Assembly (NCBI RefSeq): GCF_014332695.1
Contig: NZ_MBUA01000030.1
Span: forward strand, 1-64,000
From: Flavihumibacter stibioxidans
GTDB lineage: Bacteria; Bacteroidota; Bacteroidia; Chitinophagales; Chitinophagaceae
Direction of reading: 5' to 3'
DNA: 64,000 nt
Shown here: piece after piece, positions 47,083 to 57,596 of the stretch
Position numbering within the stretch: the stretch's first letter is position 1
Layout: each line of letters opens with the position of its first letter
Notes under the pieces: model-generated
Seen by the model: only the letters and a program-made list of their open reading frames with translations
Database searches by the model: none
What the model was told of the DNA's origin: nothing
Position numbers and translations under genes: made by a program

Positions 47083-47107
47083 CGCTCCCACAAGGAGCGG
47101 CTTTTTT
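47083..47107 (+). terminator. Terminator after the T9SS protein gene
   Basis: GCCGCTCC/GGAGCGGC stem with loop CACAA, followed by six T. Confidence 0.85.
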
Positions 47108-47209
47108 ATACCAAAGAAAACGTTAAGGTAAGCCTGAACGGGCTATTGCTTGTGCAATTACACCAACGCCGCATCTATGATTCGTATGCTTTTGATAACT
47201 TGTATTAAA

Positions 47210-50200
47210 ATGAGTAGTATGCGCCTGATACTGAGCAGTTTTTTTATCCTGATTTCATTAACCTTATCCGCCCAAAAAATGCAACCAACCGACTATAATG
47301 CCTGGTGGAAAAAGATCGAAACACTGGTTTCTGAAAAAGGACTCTACCGGGATGGCCTGACCGAAGTCAACTCCCTCTATAAAAAAGCCAAAGCTGAAAA
47401 ACAGGAAGCCCAACAGATCAGGGCCCTGGTGTACCGGCTTGAAATCCAGGAACAGATCGAAGAGTTTAGTGACACCCTGGCCATCAGCAATCTCACCAGT
47501 GAAGCACAAACTGGAAGCGGGGCTTCCAAATCCATTATCCATGCAATCCTGGCCAGCTACTACCAGCGATATTACAACAGGTACCGCTGGCAGATGTATG
47601 AAAGAACCGCCACCGTCAATTTCAAAAAAGACAATATCCGAAGCTGGTCGCCCGCAGATTTCCACCTGGCCATCAGCGACCATTTCAGGCTGGCACTGGA
47701 AAACACCACCCAACTGCAAGCCACACCGCTCAATGGCTTTGATCCTATTATAAGAAAAGGGAATGTGCGCCATTTACGCCCAACCCTGTACGACCTGCTG
47801 GCATGGTATGCACTGGAATATTTTGAATCTGACCCCATCGAAATCCCCAGGGCTGCCAACGCTTACAGCATGCGCGATCCGCAACTGTTCTCACCTGTTA
47901 GCAGCTTTATTAAACTGCGCTTATCCGATACCGATAGCAGCAGCCACCTGTTAAGGGCACTGGGTATCTACCAGCAATTATTGCAGATGCACCACCATGA
48001 CAAGGATCAGGAAGCCCTGGCAGACGCCGACCTGCACCGCATCCGTTTCGTGGAAGCCAATATCATACTGCCCGAAAAGCAAAAGGTATTCCTGCAGACC
48101 CTGGAACAATTCTCCTTAAGCTATCCCGGGACAGCTGCCGCCGACATGGGCCAGTTCCTTCGCGCCGAATCCTTGGCTTCCAGGGAACCGGCCGACAATA
48201 TTAATGCGTTGGAGATCTGCGAAAAACTGGTGGCAGCCAACAGAAATAACGAAGCCTCAGCCAGGGCTTTCAATCTCGCCGGGGAAATCAAGGCGGCAAA
48301 CCTATCGCTGGTGACAGAAAGGGTGAATATTCCCGGCCAGCCATTCCGGGCCTTACTGAGTTGGAAGAATCTATCCAAAGTAAAGCTCAGGATGTATAAA
48401 ATCAACCCGGACCTGAGAAAGAAGCTGTCGGACCGGCACAGTATTTTTGATTCCGCTCAGTGGATTTCACTCAGCAGGGAAAAACCCATCATTGAATGGG
48501 AGCAACCACTTCCTTACAGCAATGATTACCTGCAACACCACACTGAAATAAAAATAGGGGCATTACCCATCGGAGAATACCTGGTTTTGGCTGGCGACAA
48601 CCCGGATTTTATGCTAAAAACCAGCACCATGGCCGCCAGCTTTTTCCATGTTTCCAATATCAGTTATGTCAATCGCGATCACGATTACATTCTGCTGCAT
48701 CGCAACAACGGGCATCCACTGGCAAAAGCGTCAGTACAACTATGGCACCGCGAGTATGATTACCAGCAACGGCAGTATCGTCACCTGAAAGGGAACAGTT
48801 ATGTTACCAACGACAATGGTTATGTGAAACTGATAAGCGGCACAGAAAAACAAAGCAGGAGTTTCAGGCTGGAAATCACCTATGGTGACGACCGGCTTTT
48901 CCTGGACGAGGAGGAGTACAATTATGTTTACCAACCTGACGATAAGCCGGCACAGAGTGACCAGGAATACGAGGCAAACCATGTAAAACTATATTTCTTC
49001 ACAGACAGGGGCATTTACCGCCCCGGCCAGACCGTCCATTTCAAAGGCATCGCCGTAACAAAAGATGCCACCACAAAAAAAAACAAACTCTATACCGCCA
49101 AATCAACCACCGTAAAACTGTTCGATGCCAATGGTGAAGAGATTGACTCCCTCCAACTGACCACCAACCAGTACGGTTCCTATGCGGGTTCATTCAAACT
49201 GCCGGAAACAGGACTCACAGGAACATTCCGGCTGGAAGACAACACATTGAACGGCGACCGGACAGTGGAGGTCGAAGAATACAAGAGGCCGAAATTCTTC
49301 GCTGATTTTGAAACGCCTAAAGGCAGCTACCGGGTGAATGACAGCGTAACCGTAAAAGGATTCGCGAAAGCCTATGCAGGAAATACCATCAGCAATGCAG
49401 CCATCACGTACAGGGTTATACGAACAGCAAGATTTCTCTACCCATGGAGGCTGGGCAAGATCGGCTGGCCGCAAACTGAATCGCAGGAAATCGCCCACGG
49501 CAACCTGCAAACCAGTGCCGACGGCAGTTTCAGCATATCCTTCCCTGCAATCCCGGATGAACAAGTGGATCGCAATACTGATCCGGTATTTGATTATGAG
49601 ATAACGGCCGACATTACTGACATCAATGGTGAAACCCGGTCGGCCACCACTATTGTACCTGTTTCCTACAAGGCTTTACAACTCAGTATTTCCCCAATTC
49701 AGTCTGTTATGACAACAGATGAATTCAGGCAACTGAAACTGCTGACCCGCAACCTTTCGGGTCAGTATGAGCGCAGTAAGGTTACAGTGAACATCCGGCC
49801 ACTGCTCTCTCCGGGAAGACTGGTAAGGGAAAGGCTTTGGGAGCAACCAGATCTATTTGTGATGACTGAAGCCGAATTCATCGCGGCTTTCCCGAACGAT
49901 GAATACCGAAATGAAAGCAATCCTGCCAGTTGGCAAACCGGCGCGGTAATCTGGCAGAAAACCGACAGCAGTAAGGCCGATGGGAAAATGGCAATAGACA
50001 TAAAAAAGATTCAGGCAGGCTGGTACCAGCTTGAAGCCAATACCATCGACCGTTTTGGTGATACAGTAACCGACAAGTCAACCGTTTACCTCTTTGACCC
50101 AAAAGAGAAAACACTCCCGGTGCCGCAATACATCACCAGCCGGCAGGACAGGACCACGGCCCAGCCTGGTGAAACGGCTCTTATCACCATTGGCAGCAGC

Positions 50201-53200
50201 GCAGACAATCTATATATTTTCAGGCAAAAGGAAAATACAGAAAGTCGGAAGAGCCAGAAGGAACTCCCCTTTTCGGGTCGATTCGAAGTACTAAGACTGG
50301 ATAATGGAATACATACCGAAACAGTACCTGTAACGGAATCCGACAGAGGAGGCATCGGTATGTACTGGCTATTTGTCAAGCATAACCGCTTTTATTCCAT
50401 TCAGAATGGAGTGGCTGTACCCTGGCTCAACAAGGAGCTTGACATCCGGCTGCAAACCTGGAGGGACAAGACCTTACCGGGCAGTGAAGAAAACTGGACT
50501 GTTACCATTAGTGGCAGTAAGGGAGAAAAAGTTGCAGCGGAATTACTCACCGGCCTATATGATGCCTCACTCGACCAGTTTGTACCAAACCAGTGGGAAA
50601 AGCCAGAAATTTGGCCCAGGCTTTGGGTATCGGCTAACTGGAAAAGCAACAATAATTTTGGCCAGTCTTCAAACTGGACAGAGCAGCCCGAACTGTTCCG
50701 AAAGGAAGTCCCCGTCGTTCAATATGACCAACTACTGGGAACATCCCCCGAAATTCAAAGGATGATGTATAGCAGCCAGACCCAGCGTGCCATGAAAAAG
50801 GAAGCAATGGCAGATACAGCCAAGCCGCCAGCAGATGCGACGGGAGTCTTAAATGAGGTCGTAATGGCAAAAGCCACCACGGCAAAAGTGGTCAAGGATG
50901 AAGAACTAAGTCCCGAACGGTCGGATGAAAAAACAGCGGAACAATTGGCCGGTAAAACGCCGGCTGCCGCTACCATCCGCAAGGATTTCCGCGAAACCGC
51001 TTTCTTCTTTCCGCAACTGAACGCGGATGAAGCCGGCAATTACTCCTTCAGTTTCACCATGCCTGAAGCCCTGACCACCTGGAAATGGCAGTTGCTGGCG
51101 CATAGTACCGACCTTGCCATGGGCCTGGCCGAGAAAACCATCATCACCCAAAAGGAACTGATGGTGCAGCCCAATATGCCGCGCTTTCTGCGGGAAGGAG
51201 ACCGGATGGAGTTCAGCACCAAGATTGTAAACCTGTCGGACAAAGAGATGACTGGCCAGGCTGAATTACAACTTATCGACGCCACCACCAACCAGCCCGT
51301 TGACGGATGGTTCCGCAACTTCTTTCCCAACCAGTATTTCACCGTGGCAGCCGGCGGCAGCGAAGCAGTGAACTTCCCTATTGAAGTCCCTTATCTCTTC
51401 GAAAAAGCGCTGACCTGGCGCATCATTGCCCGTTCAGGGGATATTTCAGACGGCGAAGAAGCCTCACTCCCGGTGTTGAGTAACCGACAACTGGTTACGG
51501 AATCAATGCCATTCTTCATCAATGGCAGCGGTACCAAAAAATACACATTAAACAAGCTGGTCAACAGTAAGGAAAGCGAAACACTGAGTCATAGGGCGCT
51601 GACCGTAGAGTTTAGCGCCAACCCGGTCTGGTATGCCGTTCAATCGCTGCCCTACCTGGCTGATTATCCTTATGAATGTTCAGAGCAGACCTTTAACCGT
51701 CTTTACGCGAACATGCTGGCAGCGCATATAGTTGCCCGTATGCCGAAAATCAGGACCATCATGGAAAGATGGCAAACACAGGATACCAGCGCCTTGCTGA
51801 GCAACCTGCAGAAGAACCAGGAACTAAAAACGGTATTGCTGGAAGAAACGCCCTGGGTGCTGGAGGCCAAATCAGAATCGGAGCAGAAAATACTGGTTGC
51901 CCAATTATTCAACCTCGTTCAGTTGGCAGCGAACCGGGAAAAGTTATCAGCAAAACTGGCGGAAATGCAGACATCCAATGGCGGTTTCAGCTGGTTCACC
52001 GGCGGTCCGGATGACCGTTTCATTACCCAGTATATTGTCACCGGCATTGGTCACCTCAAAAAGCTGGGCGCCATCCCACAAGATTTTACGGCATTCAACA
52101 ACATCGTTGAAAAGGCCCTGCCATACCTGGATGTCCGCCTGAAGGAAGACTACGACCGGCGTGATAAAAACCCCACGGCAGTCAGTTACCTGAACTACTA
52201 TGCCGTGCAGTATCATTACATGAGAAGCTTTTTCCCGGAAAAAGGTATAGCCGGGCCGGTGTTACCGGCGGCTAACCATTACCGTAAGGAAATACAGAAG
52301 AACTGGATCAAAGGGAACAGGATGGCAAAGGGAATGATTGCGCTGGCATTATTCCGGACCGGCGATCCGGTAACTGCAAAAAAGATTATGGCATCACTGG
52401 AACAAACTGCCATCAATAACGAGGAACTGGGCATGTACTGGAAAGACAACACCCTTCCTTATTACTGGCAGGATGCGCCCATTGAAAGCCAGGCCCTGTT
52501 GATTGAGGCATTCAGCGAGGTCACTCAACAAACAAAAACAGTCGGGGCCCTGAAAGCCTGGCTGCTCCGCAACAAGCAAACCAATCACTGGCAATCGACC
52601 AAAGCCACTGCGGATGCCTGTTATGCTTTATTGTTAAAGGGCGACAACTGGCTGGAACACGAACCCAAAGTAAGCGTAGACCTGGGTGGTGTTACAACAA
52701 TTACGGCTTCACAAGCTGAAGCAGGCACAGGTTATTACAAGAAGAGCATCCCGGGTAGTGCGGTGCAGCCTGAGATGGGACAGATAACAGTAAAAGCAGC
52801 ATATCCCTCAGGCACTGCCGGGGCTGGCTCCAAATCAGATATGCCGGTATGGGGCGCCGTATACTGGCAGTATTTCGAAAACCTGGATAAGATAACTCCC
52901 GCTTCAACCCCATTGAAACTGAGCAAGCAGGTGATGGTGGAAAGGCTGACAAATACCGGCCCCGTGCTGGAACCCGTGACGGAAGGCATGCAACTGAAAG
53001 TGGGCGATAAACTAAAAGTCCGGCTGGAGATCACCACCGACCGCAACATGGAATACGTACACGTAAAAGATATGCGTGCAAGCGCCCTTGAACCCGTGAA
53101 TGTATTAAGCGGATACCGTTGGCAGGGCAGCCTGGGTTATTATGAAAGCACCCGTGATGCAAGCACCAGTTTCTTTATCAATTTCCTGCCAAAAGGAACT

Positions 53201-53329
53201 CACGTTATGGAATATGCGCTTTTTATATCACATGCCGGGATATTCAGCAACGGGATCAGTACCATCCAGTGTATGTATGCGCCGGAATTCACCAGTCATT
53301 CCGAAGGTGTACGGATCATGGTGGAGTGA
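47210..53329 (+). CDS. Alpha-2-macroglobulin family protein with thioester motif
   Basis: About 2039 residues from ATG 47210 (ATG 47219 is an alternative); either gives a signal peptide (LILSSFFILISLTLSAQ). Alpha-2-macroglobulins trap proteases that cut a bait region. MG-type beta domains fill much of the protein (ITDRGIYRPGQTVHFKG is a hallmark). A flexible Ala/Lys/Glu-rich stretch near 1185-1265 may be the bait. The thioester motif is CSEQ with Cys1490 and Gln1493, within YPYECSEQTFNRLYANM, followed by helical terpenoid-like repeats. The motif is complete, so a reactive thioester is plausible. Its 3' end overlaps the convergent GH2 gene by 34 nt. No penicillin-binding partner gene is adjacent. 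Confidence 0.92.
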   Translation: MSSMRLILSSFFILISLTLSAQKMQPTDYNAWWKKIETLVSEKGLYRDGLTEVNSLYKKAKAEKQEAQQIRALVYRLEIQEQIEEFSDTLAISNLTSEAQTGSGASKSIIHAILASYYQRYYNRYRWQMYERTATVNFKKDNIRSWSPADFHLAISDHFRLALENTTQLQATPLNGFDPIIRKGNVRHLRPTLYDLLAWYALEYFESDPIEIPRAANAYSMRDPQLFSPVSSFIKLRLSDTDSSSHLLRALGIYQQLLQMHHHDKDQEALADADLHRIRFVEANIILPEKQKVFLQTLEQFSLSYPGTAAADMGQFLRAESLASREPADNINALEICEKLVAANRNNEASARAFNLAGEIKAANLSLVTERVNIPGQPFRALLSWKNLSKVKLRMYKINPDLRKKLSDRHSIFDSAQWISLSREKPIIEWEQPLPYSNDYLQHHTEIKIGALPIGEYLVLAGDNPDFMLKTSTMAASFFHVSNISYVNRDHDYILLHRNNGHPLAKASVQLWHREYDYQQRQYRHLKGNSYVTNDNGYVKLISGTEKQSRSFRLEITYGDDRLFLDEEEYNYVYQPDDKPAQSDQEYEANHVKLYFFTDRGIYRPGQTVHFKGIAVTKDATTKKNKLYTAKSTTVKLFDANGEEIDSLQLTTNQYGSYAGSFKLPETGLTGTFRLEDNTLNGDRTVEVEEYKRPKFFADFETPKGSYRVNDSVTVKGFAKAYAGNTISNAAITYRVIRTARFLYPWRLGKIGWPQTESQEIAHGNLQTSADGSFSISFPAIPDEQVDRNTDPVFDYEITADITDINGETRSATTIVPVSYKALQLSISPIQSVMTTDEFRQLKLLTRNLSGQYERSKVTVNIRPLLSPGRLVRERLWEQPDLFVMTEAEFIAAFPNDEYRNESNPASWQTGAVIWQKTDSSKADGKMAIDIKKIQAGWYQLEANTIDRFGDTVTDKSTVYLFDPKEKTLPVPQYITSRQDRTTAQPGETALITIGSSADNLYIFRQKENTESRKSQKELPFSGRFEVLRLDNGIHTETVPVTESDRGGIGMYWLFVKHNRFYSIQNGVAVPWLNKELDIRLQTWRDKTLPGSEENWTVTISGSKGEKVAAELLTGLYDASLDQFVPNQWEKPEIWPRLWVSANWKSNNNFGQSSNWTEQPELFRKEVPVVQYDQLLGTSPEIQRMMYSSQTQRAMKKEAMADTAKPPADATGVLNEVVMAKATTAKVVKDEELSPERSDEKTAEQLAGKTPAAATIRKDFRETAFFFPQLNADEAGNYSFSFTMPEALTTWKWQLLAHSTDLAMGLAEKTIITQKELMVQPNMPRFLREGDRMEFSTKIVNLSDKEMTGQAELQLIDATTNQPVDGWFRNFFPNQYFTVAAGGSEAVNFPIEVPYLFEKALTWRIIARSGDISDGEEASLPVLSNRQLVTESMPFFINGSGTKKYTLNKLVNSKESETLSHRALTVEFSANPVWYAVQSLPYLADYPYECSEQTFNRLYANMLAAHIVARMPKIRTIMERWQTQDTSALLSNLQKNQELKTVLLEETPWVLEAKSESEQKILVAQLFNLVQLAANREKLSAKLAEMQTSNGGFSWFTGGPDDRFITQYIVTGIGHLKKLGAIPQDFTAFNNIVEKALPYLDVRLKEDYDRRDKNPTAVSYLNYYAVQYHYMRSFFPEKGIAGPVLPAANHYRKEIQKNWIKGNRMAKGMIALALFRTGDPVTAKKIMASLEQTAINNEELGMYWKDNTLPYYWQDAPIESQALLIEAFSEVTQQTKTVGALKAWLLRNKQTNHWQSTKATADACYALLLKGDNWLEHEPKVSVDLGGVTTITASQAEAGTGYYKKSIPGSAVQPEMGQITVKAAYPSGTAGAGSKSDMPVWGAVYWQYFENLDKITPASTPLKLSKQVMVERLTNTGPVLEPVTEGMQLKVGDKLKVRLEITTDRNMEYVHVKDMRASALEPVNVLSGYRWQGSLGYYESTRDASTSFFINFLPKGTHVMEYALFISHAGIFSNGISTIQCMYAPEFTSHSEGVRIMVE

Positions 53330-55134
53330 AGTTTGCGTAAACTGTCCACCGGCATTTTGATCACTTTACGGTCATAGGTCATCAGCCCGTTTGTTTCCAC
53401 CTCAACATCTGTTGTCTGGGTATAAACGGCTGCTGACAGGCCTTTCCGGATCAGGGCGGGCATACGTTCCATAAATACCCGGTAACGGTCCAGCAAAGCC
53501 TGGCCATCTTTAAAGCTCTGGTATCCCCAGTTGTCTTTTTGCTGCCAGGTATGTTCAGGCACGGGCAATCCAAGGCCACCGAATTCGCCCAATACCAGGA
53601 TCTGTCTGGCTCCGAAAAGGTCTGACCGGGGCATGGCCGGTTCAGGGTAATTGTGCAGGTCAATCATATGTCCCGCATCCACAAAGTTCCCGCCACTGGC
53701 TGCATTCACCAGCCTGGATGGATCGGCCTGCATGGTAGCTGCCGTGATCTCTTCCGTTTTGAATTGTCCCCATGCTTCATTGAAAGGCACCCAGACCACG
53801 ATCGATGGAAAATTATGCAGGCTGTTCATGATGGCAGGCCATTCCCGGCGGTAAATATTTTCCGATTCAGTGCTGCGGTTCATTTCGTAACCGATACCAT
53901 CCACACCGGGGCGGCTTTCCCAGCGGGCGCCCAGGTCACCGCTTGGCATATCCTGCCAAACCAGCATACCAAGCCGGTCGCAATGGTAATACCAGCGGGC
54001 CGGTTCCACTTTCACGTGTTTACGGATCATGTTGAAACCCATGTTCCTGGTCTGCTCTATATCGAACAGCAATGCCTTGTCGGTTGGGGCAGTGTACAAT
54101 CCGTCCGGCCACCAACCCTGGTCAAGCGGGCCGTACTGGAAAAGGAATGTATTATTCAGTAACATCCGCTGGATGCCATCAGCCCCCTTGTCCATTGAAA
54201 TTTTGCGCATCGCGAAATAAGAGCGAACCTCGTCAATCGTTTTTCCTTTTCGTTTAACCGATATCGTTATATCGTACAAGTGCGGGCTATCGGGACTCCA
54301 CAGTTTGGGTTGGGGAACAGGAATATCAAAGGATGCGCCTGCTCCCCCCTCCTGTTCAGCAATCAGCTTATCACCGTCTGTTGCCTTCACCAGTATCTTA
54401 TCGCCAGGTTGCAGACCATCGGCAGCAACACTTAACAGCAAGGCCGCCCGGTCGATATCAGGAGTCTGCCGGGTGGAAACGATATGAGTCGTCGGAACAG
54501 GTTCCAGCCAGACCGTTTGCCAGATTCCCGTTACCGGAGTGTACCAGATGCCATGGGGATTCTTCACCTGCTTTCCCCTGGGCTGGGGACCATCATCTGA
54601 AGGGTCCCACACTTTTACTGCAATCTCCTGCCTGTTGCCTTTTTTAAGGAATGCCGAAATCTCAATACTGAATGGATCATAACCACCCTCATGTTTGACT
54701 GCGGGCCGTCCATTTATGAATATTTCCGCACGCCAGTCCACTGCGCCAAAATGCAGGTAGAGTTTACCCCTGCGCATTGCCGGGGTAATATCAACTGACC
54801 GGTGGTACCAGAGTTCCTGGTCTTTTCCCACCATTTTCCCAACTCCTGAAAGGGCCGATTCGACCGCAAAGGGAACCAGGATTTTTCCATCAAAAGATGC
54901 AGGAACCACTCCCCCGCCACCAGCCGGAACAATGGCATAATCCCACAAGCCGTTCAGGTTGGTCCATTCAGGCCGCACCAGCTGTGGACGGGGGTATTCC
55001 GGAAGCGGTGCCAACGGGTTTACCTCCATTGCCCATTGGGTTCGGATCTTTCCGGGAACCATGGAATAAGGCTGCTGGGCCCGGCTCTTTACTATAATGG
55101 AAAGGAAGATAAGGAAGAACAATATTCTTGACAT
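53296..55134 (-). CDS. Glycoside hydrolase family 2 (beta-galactosidase/glucuronidase-like)
   Basis: 612 residues with a signal peptide (MSRILFFLIFLSIIVKSRAQ). The GH2 order is visible: sugar-binding domain (GLWDYAIVPAGG... LHFGAVDWRAEIFINGRP), Ig-like domain, then a TIM barrel. The acid/base is Glu453 in WVPFNEAWGQ and the nucleophile Glu517 in VLGEFGG. It probably removes beta-linked sugars in the periplasm, but which sugar cannot be told. Tail-to-tail overlap of 34 nt with the macroglobulin gene. Confidence 0.92.
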   Translation of the reverse strand: MSRILFFLIFLSIIVKSRAQQPYSMVPGKIRTQWAMEVNPLAPLPEYPRPQLVRPEWTNLNGLWDYAIVPAGGGGVVPASFDGKILVPFAVESALSGVGKMVGKDQELWYHRSVDITPAMRRGKLYLHFGAVDWRAEIFINGRPAVKHEGGYDPFSIEISAFLKKGNRQEIAVKVWDPSDDGPQPRGKQVKNPHGIWYTPVTGIWQTVWLEPVPTTHIVSTRQTPDIDRAALLLSVAADGLQPGDKILVKATDGDKLIAEQEGGAGASFDIPVPQPKLWSPDSPHLYDITISVKRKGKTIDEVRSYFAMRKISMDKGADGIQRMLLNNTFLFQYGPLDQGWWPDGLYTAPTDKALLFDIEQTRNMGFNMIRKHVKVEPARWYYHCDRLGMLVWQDMPSGDLGARWESRPGVDGIGYEMNRSTESENIYRREWPAIMNSLHNFPSIVVWVPFNEAWGQFKTEEITAATMQADPSRLVNAASGGNFVDAGHMIDLHNYPEPAMPRSDLFGARQILVLGEFGGLGLPVPEHTWQQKDNWGYQSFKDGQALLDRYRVFMERMPALIRKGLSAAVYTQTTDVEVETNGLMTYDRKVIKMPVDSLRKLHSTMIRTPSE

Positions 55135-55182
55135 GACAGTAGAATTCAGTTATTATAAAAGTATCATTTAATTTGCCTCCCG

Positions 55183-56259
55183 ATGCAAACAGATATCATC
55201 ATTGTCGGCCAGGGATTATGCGGCACCTGGTTGAGCTGGTGGCTGGAACAGATGGGCCGGACATACATCGTAATTGACGAGGGCAAACCCGTCAGCTCAT
55301 CGCGCATAGCCTCGGGCGTTATAAACCCGGTAACCGGACGCGTACTGGCTAAAACCTGGATGGCAGAAGAGCTCCTGCCTTTCGCGCTGGAAGCATACAA
55401 CGGTATGGGTCATGCGCTTGACATTGAATGTATCAGCACGGTGGATATTCTGCATAGTTTCCCTACGGTCCAAATGAAGGATGCTTTTGAAAAACGCCTT
55501 CCGGAATTGCCGGAATATCTCAGCCGGCCGGAAAACGACAACTCCTGGAAAAGCTTTATGGACGCGCCCTACGGCCTGGGCATCATCCATCCCGCCCTCC
55601 TGATCGACCTGAATCTTTTGCTCAACAAATGGCAAATGCACCTGCTGGCTGAACGTGTATTTATACAGGAAAAATTTGATGCAGGCCAGCTGCTGACCGA
55701 AGGCGGAAAAATTTTTTACAAAGACATTACAGCCGAAAAAATCATCTTTTGTGATGGCATTGGCAGCATGGAACTTCCCTGGTTCAGCCGGCTACCCTTC
55801 TCACCCAATAAGGGCGAGGCCCTGTTGCTTGAAATTGAAGGCCTGCCGTCCACCCATATCTACAAGAAAGGATTGTCCATCGTACCCTTCCCTCATTTCA
55901 ACCAGCTTGCAGATACCCGTTATTTCTGGGCCGGCTCCACCTATGAGAACCGCTTTGAGCACAACGGGCCAACCGCGGCATTTCGGGAGCGTACGGAACA
56001 ACAGTTAGGCAATTGGATCAAACTACCGTTTCGGGTGGTGGACCATTGGGCAGCCATCAGGCCGGCCACAGTGGAAAGAAGGCCATTTGCCGGGATGCAC
56101 CCCCTTCACCCCCAGGTCGGGATACTGAACGGAACGGGCACAAAGGGCTGCTCGCTGGCACCCTGGTTTGCCAAACAACTGGCGGAACACCTGGTAGATG
56201 GGACAGCCATCCAGCCCGAAGCCTCCATAGAACGTTTCTCCCGGATATTAGGTTCCTGA
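55183..56259 (+). CDS. FAD-dependent oxidoreductase (DadA/GlyDH-like)
   Basis: 358 residues. The N-terminus has a dinucleotide-binding loop (IIVGQGLCGTWLSWWLEQMG). Later stretches ASGVINPVTGRV and MHPLHPQVGILNGTGTKGCSLAPW fit the DAO superfamily of amine or amino-acid oxidoreductases. The substrate is unknown. The ATG lies 7 nt after TTAATTTG, so the transcript may have a very short leader. It is 58 nt before a small membrane protein gene. Confidence 0.85.
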   Translation: MQTDIIIVGQGLCGTWLSWWLEQMGRTYIVIDEGKPVSSSRIASGVINPVTGRVLAKTWMAEELLPFALEAYNGMGHALDIECISTVDILHSFPTVQMKDAFEKRLPELPEYLSRPENDNSWKSFMDAPYGLGIIHPALLIDLNLLLNKWQMHLLAERVFIQEKFDAGQLLTEGGKIFYKDITAEKIIFCDGIGSMELPWFSRLPFSPNKGEALLLEIEGLPSTHIYKKGLSIVPFPHFNQLADTRYFWAGSTYENRFEHNGPTAAFRERTEQQLGNWIKLPFRVVDHWAAIRPATVERRPFAGMHPLHPQVGILNGTGTKGCSLAPWFAKQLAEHLVDGTAIQPEASIERFSRILGS

Positions 56260-56317
56260 CTCATCCGGGTGCCTTATTTTCGCAGCCAGACATTTTTCAT
56301 GACCGAAACCGATTTTA

Positions 56318-56746
56318 ATGGCAAGCAACCGCATGTACACCATCCCGGAAAAGTTCCGGAGAACTGAAAATCTTCATATTGTTTTCTGGCTGGTAAAAGA
56401 TATGAGTTGGGCGATGTTATGGCGGCCTCTCGGCATTATCATGATTTTTCCCACCGTAGCGGTGGCCATGCTGATCACCTGGCAAACCAGGAAACTAAAA
56501 TCGGAATTGTTCCACAACCTGGCCGTATTGTGCTGGATCCTCGCCAACTGTTACTGGATGGTGACGGAATTCATGAACCTGCCTGACCATTACCGGTATT
56601 ATGCGGCTATCCCCTTTGCCATCGGTATGTTTTTTATTTCCACTTATTACCTAGTGATCATGCCGCGCGAGAAAAAACTGCACAAAACGATAGTCATGGA
56701 AATTGAAGTGCCGGAAAATGTCGCCAGGGCGGTCAGACCGGAATAA
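56318..56746 (+). CDS. Small membrane protein of unknown function
   Basis: 142 residues with three clear transmembrane helices (about 32-54, 65-86 and 97-121) and charged ends. I do not recognise a family with certainty. It is downstream of the FAD oxidoreductase on the same strand and overlaps the tail of the convergent MOSC gene by 14 nt. Confidence 0.7.
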   Translation: MASNRMYTIPEKFRRTENLHIVFWLVKDMSWAMLWRPLGIIMIFPTVAVAMLITWQTRKLKSELFHNLAVLCWILANCYWMVTEFMNLPDHYRYYAAIPFAIGMFFISTYYLVIMPREKKLHKTIVMEIEVPENVARAVRPE

Positions 56747-57530
56747 TGTCATCCCCCACCCTTATTTTTCCCTGGCCCTGCAGCAACAGGTTTTGTCCGA
56801 ACAATATTTTGTTACCGGATTTGCGATAAGCAGCCAGGGTTGCCAGCGGATCCTTCCCTTTTTCGGCCGTTTCCTGGTTGATGGTCGTCAATACGCACCT
56901 GGCGCAGGGTTTAACCGCAGAGAAGGTAATCCCGTTTATTTGAAATGATTTCATTTCATCTTCTCTAAAGGGCTTCCCGCCGGAGAAAACGATGTTGGGC
57001 CGGAAGCGATTCATCGGCACCGGAACATCCAGCTTTGAATTGAGGTCATCCAGTGAGGCCTGCCCGATCATCATGACGGGATAGGCGTCTGCAAAGCTGG
57101 TAATCTCCCCATTGAAAGCATATTGCTGATCCACTTCACGACGGGTTGCCTCGGGCATCAGGACCAGTCTGCATGGAATGCCGAGTTGCCCCGAAAACCA
57201 TTGTCCGGCTGTTTCACTCACTACCAGGGCACTGCAATGATCATCCCAGATTTCCACCTCTGTCACCTGGCTGCTTTCGGGCTCAAAAGGGATCAGGATA
57301 TTTTGGCCGGGATGGTGTTTGTGAAAAACGTACAATCCATCTTCCTGCAATTGTACCTGGAGCAAGGCCATTGCGGGATGGCTGCGCTGGGTCAGGAAAA
57401 CGCCAGCTTCATCTACCAGCATCCAGCGGCGGTCGTACTGAAGCCCGCGGTCAGTAGTATTTGCTTCGGTCAAGGAAATCCCCCCTAATGATTTAATGGG
57501 ATAGATGAATATTCCGGAAATTTTCAGCAT
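56733..57530 (-). CDS. MOSC domain protein
   Basis: 265 residues from ATG 57530; the much longer reading runs back through the palindrome and the mobA region and is rejected. It has an N-terminal beta-barrel (MLKISGIFIYPIKSLGG) and a C-terminal MOSC domain with KPCARCVLTTIN, whose Cys matches the molybdenum ligand of mARC/YcbX enzymes. These reduce N-hydroxylated compounds using Mo cofactor. It faces mobA, a Mo-cofactor gene, across an intergenic palindrome, which supports the assignment. A TAGATTTG element (57541-57534) ends 3 nt before its ATG. Confidence 0.88.
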   Translation of the reverse strand: MLKISGIFIYPIKSLGGISLTEANTTDRGLQYDRRWMLVDEAGVFLTQRSHPAMALLQVQLQEDGLYVFHKHHPGQNILIPFEPESSQVTEVEIWDDHCSALVVSETAGQWFSGQLGIPCRLVLMPEATRREVDQQYAFNGEITSFADAYPVMMIGQASLDDLNSKLDVPVPMNRFRPNIVFSGGKPFREDEMKSFQINGITFSAVKPCARCVLTTINQETAEKGKDPLATLAAYRKSGNKILFGQNLLLQGQGKIRVGDDIIPV

Positions 57531-57596
57531 CCCCAAATCTATTGATTTATCGGGTCCGCAAGGTTTTGTGCCGCCTGAATATGCCTTATCTTTATC

